From CAZGVW01 sp964529265 (GTDB lineage Bacteria > Planctomycetota > Phycisphaerae > Phycisphaerales > UBA1924), in NCBI GenBank assembly GCA_964529265.1, contig CAZGVW010000128.1, forward strand, positions 1 through 20,925: a stretch of DNA of 20,925 nt, in the 5' to 3' direction. How positions within the stretch are numbered: the stretch's first letter is position 1; every line of letters starts with the position of its first letter. The position numbers were made by a program, and so were the translations under genes. Below, in pieces: positions 14,699 through 20,925 of the stretch. Under the pieces are notes generated by a model. The model was not told the DNA's origin, searched no databases, and worked only from the letters and a program-made list of their open reading frames with translations.

Positions 14699-16209
14699 CG
14701 CAGGTGGCGACTGTTCCAGGCGCGATGGCGGAGACGGACGTTGCGGCGGGCGCGGCGTCGGCGACGGGGGCGCTTCCGGGCGGCGAGCGGTCGCTGAAAT
14801 CGCGGGCGCTGCGCGGTTCGGCGTGGACGCTGCTCGGCTTCGGGGGCGGGCAGGTGATGCGCTTCGGCGCGAACATCGTGCTCTCCTGGCTGGTGACGCC
14901 TGCGGTGTTCGGTGTGGTGGGGCTGGTGAACACGGTGCTGCAGGGCCTGCAGATGTTCTCCGACGTGGGGACGGGGCCCTCGATCATTCAGAGTGCGCGT
15001 GGGGACGACCCGCGGTTTCTGAACACGGCGTGGACGATCCAGACGATTCGCGGGGCGCTGCTGTGGCTGGCGTGCTTCATCGTGGCGTGGCCGGTGGCGC
15101 AGTTCTACGGCGAATCGTCGCTGGCGACGTTCGTGCCGGTGGCGGGCGTGACGGCGCTGCTGGCGGGATTCAACTCGACGAGCCTGTTCACGGCGAACCG
15201 GCGGCTGGCGCTGGGGAAGCTGACGGCGATCGAACTGGCGGCGCAGGCGATCGGGATCGGGACGATGATCGTGTGGGCGCTGCAATCACCGACGCCGTGG
15301 GCGCTGCTGGGGGGCGGGATCGCGGCGACGGCGGCGCGGCTGGTGATGAGCCATTCGATGTTGGAGGGGCCGCGGAACTGGTTCGCGTGGGATCGGGAAG
15401 CGGCGGCGGAGCTGCTGCGGTTCGGCAAGTGGATCTTCGTGAGCACACTGATCACGTTCTTCGCGCTGAAGATCGACCGGTTGATGCTGGGCCGGCTGGA
15501 CACGATGGCGGCGCTGGGGGTGTATTTCATCGCCGTGAATCTGACGGACGTGCTGAAGGACGTGGTGCGGCGGCTGACGAACTCGACGCTGTTCCCGGCG
15601 CTGGCGGAGTTGCGACGGACGCAATCGGAAGAGGAGTTGCGGACGCGGTTCTGGAAGGCGCGTGCGGTGATTCTCTCCGCGGGGGCGGCGGCGAGCCTGG
15701 CGCTGGCGCTGTGGGCGCCGCTGTTCTTCGGGCTGGCGTATCCGGAGGCGTATCACGCGGCGGGATGGATCGCGCAGTTGCTGGTGATCGGGGCGTGGGC
15801 GTCGCTGCTGACGGCGTCGGCGGATCGGCTGCTTCTGGCGATGGGGGATTCGCGAATTCTGGCGGTGAGCAACGCGGTGCGGCTTCTCGTGACGGTGGGG
15901 GGGGCGCTCGGCGGGTTTGCGCTGTGGGGGCTGGCGGGGTTTGCGCTGGGAGCGGGTGTGGGGGCGATCGCGGGGCATGTTGTGATTCAGGCGGCCCTGG
16001 CGAAGCGGCGGATGTGGATCTTCGGGCAGGACGTGAAGTACACGGCCGCGCTGGCGGCGCCGGTTGCGGTCGGCGCGCTGGGCGCGTGGTGGGCGCGCGA
16101 GGTGGTTGGTGGAAGGGGAGCGATTGTGATCGAGGCGGCGCTGGCGGCGGCGCTCACGGGCGTGGTGAGCGTGTGGGCGATGCGCCGAGTGCTGGCGAGG
16201 GTGCGGTGA
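14695..16209 (+). CDS. Wzx-type polysaccharide flippase (MOP superfamily)
   Basis: The 504-residue integral membrane protein has about a dozen hydrophobic segments after a roughly 40-residue soluble Ala/Gly-rich N-terminus. The early segment ALRGSAWTLLGFGGGQVMRF and the following WLVTPAVFGVVGLVNTVLQ are typical of polysaccharide-biosynthesis (RfbX/Wzx-like) transporters, as is FSDVGTGPSIIQ. It should flip lipid-linked repeat units across the cytoplasmic membrane. It is followed within 4 bases by the candidate polymerase gene, which supports a Wzx/Wzy route. The start ATG overlaps the previous stop (ATGA). Confidence 0.9.
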   Translation: MTQVATVPGAMAETDVAAGAASATGALPGGERSLKSRALRGSAWTLLGFGGGQVMRFGANIVLSWLVTPAVFGVVGLVNTVLQGLQMFSDVGTGPSIIQSARGDDPRFLNTAWTIQTIRGALLWLACFIVAWPVAQFYGESSLATFVPVAGVTALLAGFNSTSLFTANRRLALGKLTAIELAAQAIGIGTMIVWALQSPTPWALLGGGIAATAARLVMSHSMLEGPRNWFAWDREAAAELLRFGKWIFVSTLITFFALKIDRLMLGRLDTMAALGVYFIAVNLTDVLKDVVRRLTNSTLFPALAELRRTQSEEELRTRFWKARAVILSAGAAASLALALWAPLFFGLAYPEAYHAAGWIAQLLVIGAWASLLTASADRLLLAMGDSRILAVSNAVRLLVTVGGALGGFALWGLAGFALGAGVGAIAGHVVIQAALAKRRMWIFGQDVKYTAALAAPVAVGALGAWWAREVVGGRGAIVIEAALAAALTGVVSVWAMRRVLARVR

Positions 16210-16213
16210 GGCG

Positions 16214-17605
16214 ATGACGCCGTTCGTCCAAGTCGTCATGTTCGGGTGGATCCCGTTCGTGATCGGGCTCTTTCTTGCGCTTCCGTCTCGGATTGCGGTG
16301 ATTGCGGCGTTCGTGCTGGGGTGGCTGTTCCTGCCGGTGGCCGGGTTCGCGATCGAGGGGTTCATCGACTACAACAAGGTGACGGCGATCAACATTGCGG
16401 TGCTGCTGTGCGCGGGTCTGCTGGACACGCGGCGGTTTCTGGCGCTGCGGCCGTCGTGGGTGGATGTTCCGATCGCGGTGTTCTGCCTGACGCCGTTCTT
16501 TTCCTCGATCGCGAACGGGCTGGGGCCGTATGACGGGGCGTCGGCGGCGCTGTCGTGGCTGATCATGTGGGGAGCGCCGTATCTACTGGGGCGGGCGTAC
16601 TTCGCCGACCTGGCGGGCCAGAAGTTGCTGGCGATCGGGATCGTGCTGGGGGGGATCGTGTACATCCCGCTGTGCCTCTACGAGGCGCGGCTGAGCCCCC
16701 AGCTGCACAACCTGTTCTACGGCTACCACCAGCACAAGTTCATTCAGACGATCCGCGGCGATACGTACCGGCCGATGGTGTTCATGTTCCACGGGCTGAT
16801 GGTCGCGATGTGGATGGCGGCCGGGACGCTGGCGGCGTTCTGGATGTGGAGCACGGGGGCGCTGAGGCGGCTGCTGTGGCTGCCGATGTGGTGCTGGGCG
16901 GGCTTGCTGCTCTTCACGACTGTCGCGTGCAAGTCGCTGGGCGCGGTGGCGCTGCTCATGGGCGGGCTGGGGGCGCTGTTCTTTACGAAGTGGACGCGGA
17001 TGCGGATTGCGCTCGCGGCGGTGGTGCTTGCGGCGCCGACGTACATGGCGATGCGGACGGTGGGAGGGTGGTCCGGCGCGGAACTGGTGCAGTTTGCGGG
17101 CATGGTGAGCGGGGACCGGGCGGCGTCGATTCAGTTCCGTCTGGACAACGAGAACATGCTGGTGGAGAAGGCGTTCGAGCGGCCGATGTTCGGCTGGGCG
17201 GGGTGGGGGCGATCGCGCGTGACGGACGATCGGGGCGACGACATCTCGACGACGGACGGGATGTGGGTGATCGCGTTCGGAAACTTCGGGCTGGTGGGGC
17301 TGGCGAGCCAGACGCTGGTGCTGCTGCTGCCGCCGCTGCTGCTGCTGTGGAGGTGCCCGGCGGAGCAGTGGGGGTCGCGGGTGTTTGCTCCGGCGGCGGC
17401 GCTGGCGACTTTGCTGGCGCTCTATCAGGTGGATTGCCTGTTCAACGCGATGCTGAATCCGATCTACGTGGTGGTGGCTGGGGGCGTGGGCGGCTTGGCG
17501 CTCCGCGCGAGGAAGGGAGTCGGCGCTCCGGTGTCGGCCGCGGCGACGGGCGCGCGGCCGCATCTGCCGGCCCGGTCGCGGCGGAGGGTGGAGGCGGCGG
17601 CATGA
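16214..17605 (+). CDS. Wzy-type O-antigen/exopolysaccharide polymerase-like membrane protein
   Basis: The 463-residue protein has about ten or more hydrophobic segments. There is a long non-membrane loop at about residues 275-365 (includes DRAASIQFRLDNENMLVEKAF and PMFGWAGWGRSRV), resembling the large periplasmic loop of Wzy and O-antigen ligase (WaaL) proteins. Sequence conservation in this family is low, so the call rests on topology, the R-N-M pattern before FGWG, and position after the flippase. It would polymerise flipped repeat units outside the membrane; a ligase role cannot be excluded. A 4-base gap separates it from the flippase; its stop overlaps the next start as ATGA. Confidence 0.78.
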   Translation: MTPFVQVVMFGWIPFVIGLFLALPSRIAVIAAFVLGWLFLPVAGFAIEGFIDYNKVTAINIAVLLCAGLLDTRRFLALRPSWVDVPIAVFCLTPFFSSIANGLGPYDGASAALSWLIMWGAPYLLGRAYFADLAGQKLLAIGIVLGGIVYIPLCLYEARLSPQLHNLFYGYHQHKFIQTIRGDTYRPMVFMFHGLMVAMWMAAGTLAAFWMWSTGALRRLLWLPMWCWAGLLLFTTVACKSLGAVALLMGGLGALFFTKWTRMRIALAAVVLAAPTYMAMRTVGGWSGAELVQFAGMVSGDRAASIQFRLDNENMLVEKAFERPMFGWAGWGRSRVTDDRGDDISTTDGMWVIAFGNFGLVGLASQTLVLLLPPLLLLWRCPAEQWGSRVFAPAAALATLLALYQVDCLFNAMLNPIYVVVAGGVGGLALRARKGVGAPVSAAATGARPHLPARSRRRVEAAA

Positions 17606-18543
17606 TCGAGTCACCGGTGTTTCTGGTGGGATCGGAGCGATCGGGCACCACGATGCTGCGGCTGATGCTGGATCATCATCCGCGGATCGCGTGGTTGAAC
17701 GAGTTCGAGTACGCGGTGGACCGCGTGAGCGACGATGGGTCGCAGCCGGCGCTGTCGGACTACTACGGGTGGCTGCAGGACCATCGAGTGTTCCAGGCGA
17801 CGGGGTTCACGATCGACGGCTCACTGGACTATGCGCAACTCGTGAGCAGTTTCCTCGAGCAGAGAGGGCGAAAGCGTGGGGCGGAGATCGTGGGCGCCAC
17901 GTGCCACAGGCACTTCGACCGGCTGCTGCGCATCTGGCCGGGGGCGCGGTTCATTCACCTGGTGCGCGACGGGCGGGACGTGGCGCGCTCGTGCATCGCG
18001 ATGGGCTGGGCGGGGAACGCGTGGGTGGCGGTGGAGCGCTGGATCGAGGCGGAGCGCCTGTGGGAGCGAGTCGCGGCGGCTGTTCCTGAGGCGCGGCGGA
18101 TCGAACTGAAGCACGAGGGGCTGGTGGAATCGCCGCGGCATGAACTGGAGCGGCTGTGCGCGTTCATGGGCGTGACCTACGACGAGGCGATGCTTCGCTA
18201 TGACGAGGGGACGACGTACGAGAAGCCGGATCCATCGCTGCTGCACCAGTGGAAGCGAAAGATGTCGCCGAAGGCGGTGCGGCTGGTTGAGGGGCGCGCG
18301 GGGGACCTGCTGACGGCGCGCGGGTATGAGTTGAGCGGGCTGGCGCCGATTCGCCCTTCGGGATTCGGGTGGGCGTGGCTGCGCGTGAGCAACCGCATGT
18401 CAACGTGGCTCTTCAGGCGGCGGCGGTACGGGTGGCGGCTGACTCTGGAATCGGCGATTGCCAAGCGGGTGCGCGGGTTCGAGGCGTGGCGCTCGAGCGT
18501 GGCGCAGCGGCTGAACGCGGTGGATGCGGCGCACCTGCGATGA
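17602..18543 (+). CDS. PAPS-dependent sulfotransferase (first of two)
   Basis: The 313-residue product has the 5'-phosphosulfate-binding loop FLVGSERSGTTMLRLMLDHHP (residues 7-27) and the 3'-phosphate motif FIHLVRDGRDVARSC (117-131, with R122 and S130). This is the sulfotransferase family 1/3 pattern with RSGTT. It should move sulfate from PAPS to a hydroxyl on the polymer building block. The exact start is fixed by the ATGA overlap; the frame is open for another 1,047 bases upstream, but that region is the polymerase gene in another frame. The C-terminal 60 residues are basic, with WLFRRRRYGW. Confidence 0.88.
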   Translation: MIESPVFLVGSERSGTTMLRLMLDHHPRIAWLNEFEYAVDRVSDDGSQPALSDYYGWLQDHRVFQATGFTIDGSLDYAQLVSSFLEQRGRKRGAEIVGATCHRHFDRLLRIWPGARFIHLVRDGRDVARSCIAMGWAGNAWVAVERWIEAERLWERVAAAVPEARRIELKHEGLVESPRHELERLCAFMGVTYDEAMLRYDEGTTYEKPDPSLLHQWKRKMSPKAVRLVEGRAGDLLTARGYELSGLAPIRPSGFGWAWLRVSNRMSTWLFRRRRYGWRLTLESAIAKRVRGFEAWRSSVAQRLNAVDAAHLR

Positions 18544-19604
18544 GTGTCTCCCCGACGAGTCAAGTCGCGGCGGCGGCGCCATCCGGCCGGAGCGCGCCGG
18601 GCGCGGGCATCGACGCGCAACGGCGGAAGACGATGCGGCTGGCGGTGATCATCCTGAACTACCGGACGGCGCCGCTCGTGATGGATTGCCTCGCGTCGCT
18701 CTCGAGCGAACTGACGCCCGGGCTCGATGAGGCGATCGTCGTGGACAACGCGAGCGGGGATGGATCCGCGGAGACAATCGAGCGGGCGATCCTGGAGCGC
18801 GGATGGTCGGCGTGGGCGCGGGTGGCGAGATCGGATGTGAATGGCGGGTTCGCCGCGGGGAACAACGTGGGGCTGCGGGAGGCGGACGCGGAGAGCGTTT
18901 TGCTGCTGAACAGCGACACGATTGTGCGGCCGGGGGCGCTCGCCGCGCTGCGGCGGGTTCTGGAGGAGGATCGACGGGTGGGCGTTGTCGGCCCGCGGCT
19001 GGAGTGGCCGGATGGAGCGCGGCAAAACAGCGCCTTCCGGTTCCGGACGCCGCTGACGGAGTTCATGGATGCCGCGGCGACGGGGCCGATTTCGCGGGCG
19101 ATGAAGCGGTTCGATACCTCGATCGACCCTGACAGCCCGCAGGCGCTGCGGCCGGACTGGACGACGTTCGCGTGCGCGATGATTCGGCGGGAGACGCTGG
19201 AAGCAGTGGGGTCGCTGGACGAAGGGTATTTCATGTACTGCGAGGACATGGATTACTGCCGTCGGGCGCGGAATGCCGGGTGGGAGGTGGCGCACTGCCC
19301 GGAGGGGCGTGTGGTGCATCTGCGGGGCGGGACATCGAGCGTGAAGCGGGATAGCGCCGCGGGGCGGCGGCGGCCTCGGTACTACTACGAATCGCGAGCG
19401 CGGTGGTATGCCGGGCGCGGCGGCGCGGCGTGGCTGTGGGCGGCGAATGCGATGTGGAGCCTGGGTTGGATGGTGTCGCTGGCCCATCGCGTGCTCAGGG
19501 GTCGGCGCGGGCACATCGTGGAGGGGGAAGCGCGGGATATCTGGACGAATGCGCTGCGGCCGATGAGGAAGAGCGCATTTGGGGCGAGGGGGGGCGTGGC
19601 GTGA
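18540..19604 (+). CDS. GT2-family glycosyltransferase (rhamnosyltransferase-like)
   Basis: This 354-residue GT-A enzyme has LAVIILNYRT (34-43), IVVDNASGDGS (66-76), NGGFAAGNNVGL (101-112), LLLNSDT (121-127, the DXD-like position) and DEGYFMYCEDMDYCRRARNAG, as in WbbL-type rhamnosyl or galactofuranosyl transferases. The first about 30 residues are low-complexity and not conserved, so translation may begin at the in-frame ATG at 18633 instead. The ATG at 18540 is favoured by the ATGA overlap. It adds a sugar to the repeat unit; donor and linkage are unknown. Confidence 0.9.
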   Translation: MSVSPTSQVAAAAPSGRSAPGAGIDAQRRKTMRLAVIILNYRTAPLVMDCLASLSSELTPGLDEAIVVDNASGDGSAETIERAILERGWSAWARVARSDVNGGFAAGNNVGLREADAESVLLLNSDTIVRPGALAALRRVLEEDRRVGVVGPRLEWPDGARQNSAFRFRTPLTEFMDAAATGPISRAMKRFDTSIDPDSPQALRPDWTTFACAMIRRETLEAVGSLDEGYFMYCEDMDYCRRARNAGWEVAHCPEGRVVHLRGGTSSVKRDSAAGRRRPRYYYESRARWYAGRGGAAWLWAANAMWSLGWMVSLAHRVLRGRRGHIVEGEARDIWTNALRPMRKSAFGARGGVA

Positions 19605-20485
19605 GCGGGCCGGATTTCATCGTGATCGGGGCGATGAAGTGCGCCACGAGCGCGCTGCACGAGCAGCTGGCGCGGCAGCCGGACGTCTTCATGAGCACGC
19701 CGAAGGAGCCGAACTTCTTCAGCGATGACGCGGTGTTCGCGAAGGGGGAGGGGTGGTATCGCGGGCTGTTCGAAGCCGCGCCGGAGACGGCGAAGCGGGG
19801 TGAATCGAGCACGCACTACACGAAACTGCCGGCGCATCCCAGGACGGTCGAGCGGATGAAGGCGATGCTCCCGGATGTGAGGCTCATCTACATCATGCGG
19901 CATCCGATCGAGCGGCTTGTCTCGCACTACGTGCACGAGTGGACGCAGCGCGTGTACAGCGAGCCGATCGGAAGGGCGGTGGATGCGCGGCCGGAGTTGA
20001 TCGCCTACAGCCGGTATGCGATGCAGCTCGCGCCGTACTTCGAGGCGTACGGACGGGAGGCGGTGCTGCCGGTGTTTCACGAGCGGCTGACGGCGCAGCC
20101 GGAACCGGAGTTCAAGCGGATCTGCCGGTTCATGGGGAGCGCGGGGGAGGCGGGCTGGGATGATTCGCTGGGGCGCGTGAACGCATCAAGCGAGCGGCTT
20201 CGGCGGAGCGCGGTGCTGAGCGCGATCATGAACGCGCCGGGGTCGCGGCGCATCCGGCGGCTGTTTCCGCAGGCGACGCGGGATCGCGTGAAGGCGCTGT
20301 GGCAGATGAAGGATCGGCCGCGGCTGACGCCCGATCAGGAGCGGCGGCTGCGCGGCGTGTTTGATGCGGATCTCGCGAAGTTGTCGGTGTTCTTCGGGGT
20401 CGAGCTGACGTGCGAGAACTGGCGCGAGACGGTGCTGGCGAAGCCGCTGGACTGGACGCCCGGACGGCTGGAGGCCGCGGCGTGA
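19601..20485 (+). CDS. Sulfotransferase, heparan N-deacetylase/sulfotransferase-like (second of two)
   Basis: The 294-residue product starts FIVIGAMKCATSALHEQL, the 5'-PAPS loop with a catalytic-type lysine (K13), and then STPKEPNFFSD. Its 3'-phosphate motif is LIYIMRHPIERLVSHYVHEW (R100, S108). These are the NDST-type sulfotransferase signatures, distinct from the RSGTT class of the first sulfotransferase. Two enzymes of different classes in one operon suggest two sulfation sites on the glycan. The GTG at 19601 is fixed by a GTGA overlap; a GTGA at its end couples it to the next gene. Confidence 0.9.
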   Translation: MSGPDFIVIGAMKCATSALHEQLARQPDVFMSTPKEPNFFSDDAVFAKGEGWYRGLFEAAPETAKRGESSTHYTKLPAHPRTVERMKAMLPDVRLIYIMRHPIERLVSHYVHEWTQRVYSEPIGRAVDARPELIAYSRYAMQLAPYFEAYGREAVLPVFHERLTAQPEPEFKRICRFMGSAGEAGWDDSLGRVNASSERLRRSAVLSAIMNAPGSRRIRRLFPQATRDRVKALWQMKDRPRLTPDQERRLRGVFDADLAKLSVFFGVELTCENWRETVLAKPLDWTPGRLEAAA

Positions 20486-20925
20486 ACGGGTTGGCGGGTG
20501 TGGGCGTGGTCGCGATCGGGCGGAACGAGGGGGAGCGCCTGCGGCGGTGCCTGAACTCGGTGATCGGGAAGGCGGCGCGCGTGGTGTACGTGGATTCCGG
20601 TTCATCGGATGGAAGCGTGGCGATGGCGAGGGCTGCGGGGGCGGAGGTGGTGGAACTCGACCTCTCGCGGCCGTTCACGGCGGCGCGAGCGCGGAACGCG
20701 GGGCTGGAGCGGCTGGTGGAGACAGCGCCGGATGCGGCGTTCGTGCAGTTCGTGGATGGGGACTGCGAGGTCGTCAAGGAGTGGCTGGAGGCGGCGCGGG
20801 CCGAGATGGAAGCGCGGCCGGAGGCGGTGATCGTGTGCGGGCGGCGGCGCGAGAGGTTTCCCGAGCGATCCGTGTACAACCGGCTGTGCGACATGGAGTG
20901 GGATACGCCGATCGGCGAGACGACG
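20482..20925 (+). CDS. GT2-family glycosyltransferase, cut by window end
   Basis: This frame is open to the last base (148 codons) with no stop, so the gene is partial. It starts at a GTG that overlaps the previous TGA. The N-terminus GVGVVAIGRNEGERLRRCLNS is the GT2 nucleotide-binding start. VYVDSGSSDGSVAMA follows, and FVQFVDGDCEVVKEWL carries the DXD (D-G-D) that would bind the metal and nucleotide sugar. Function beyond glycosyl transfer cannot be told. Confidence 0.85.
   Translation, partial: MNGLAGVGVVAIGRNEGERLRRCLNSVIGKAARVVYVDSGSSDGSVAMARAAGAEVVELDLSRPFTAARARNAGLERLVETAPDAAFVQFVDGDCEVVKEWLEAARAEMEARPEAVIVCGRRRERFPERSVYNRLCDMEWDTPIGETT

Noticed and set aside
16555..17601. Open frame of 349 codons fused in-frame before the first sulfotransferase
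   Set aside because: It overlaps the polymerase gene in another frame and reads as Gly/Ala/Asp-rich random sequence. The sulfotransferase motif starts right at the ATGA overlap.
1..20925. CRISPR arrays, tRNA or rRNA genes, insertion sequences
   Set aside because: I saw no regularly spaced direct repeats, no tRNA-like cloverleaf, no rRNA sequence and no transposase-like protein.

Overview
The window is very GC-rich, with strong G/C preference at third codon positions, and most likely comes from a planctomycete, probably of the Phycisphaerae type. The clues are protein families rather than a marker gene. A secreted SUMF1-like protein ends in a PEP-CTERM-like tail (PAPSS, a hydrophobic helix, then basic residues). 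Two unrelated secreted proteins carry type I dockerin-like calcium repeats, one of them cysteine-framed. A large exopolysaccharide cluster is headed by a NusG paralogue. No rRNA, tRNA, CRISPR array or insertion sequence is visible, so the taxonomy is inference.

Layout. Positions 1-255 are non-coding and start with G-runs. Two + strand secreted-protein genes follow, overlapping by 8 bases: a SUMF1-like PEP-CTERM protein (256-1317) and a dockerin-bearing surface protein (1310-3139). They end at a strong intrinsic terminator (3175-3198). On the - strand, a two-gene unit with an ATGA overlap encodes a GH10-fold protein that seems to lack both catalytic glutamates (3622-5214), then a small membrane-anchored helix-hairpin-helix protein (3206-3625). 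A divergent promoter region leads to purC (5366-6307) and a stand-alone TSCPD-domain protein (6454-6843), both linked to nucleotide metabolism.

From 7158 to the right edge all genes are on the + strand and form one polysaccharide locus: a NusG/RfaH-like antiterminator, a 454-base leader with several hairpins, a secreted dockerin plus clan-A glycoside hydrolase protein, two GT4 glycosyltransferases around an FkbM methyltransferase, a Wzx-type flippase, a Wzy-type polymerase, two different sulfotransferases and two GT2 glycosyltransferases, the last cut by the window end. Nearly every junction from 11191 onward is a 4-base ATGA or GTGA overlap, so this is a tightly coupled operon.

Reading of the system. 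The right-hand operon probably builds a sulfated, methylated polysaccharide by the Wzx/Wzy route: repeat units are assembled by the glycosyltransferases, decorated by the FkbM and sulfotransferase enzymes, flipped and polymerised, and perhaps trimmed by the secreted hydrolase. The NusG paralogue probably helps polymerase read through this long unit. No initiating sugar-phosphate transferase, Wza or Wzc is in the window, so the locus probably continues to the right. The most unusual items are the apparently inactive GH10-like protein coupled to a helix-hairpin-helix membrane protein, and the sulfated-glycan operon with its own antiterminator and hydrolase.
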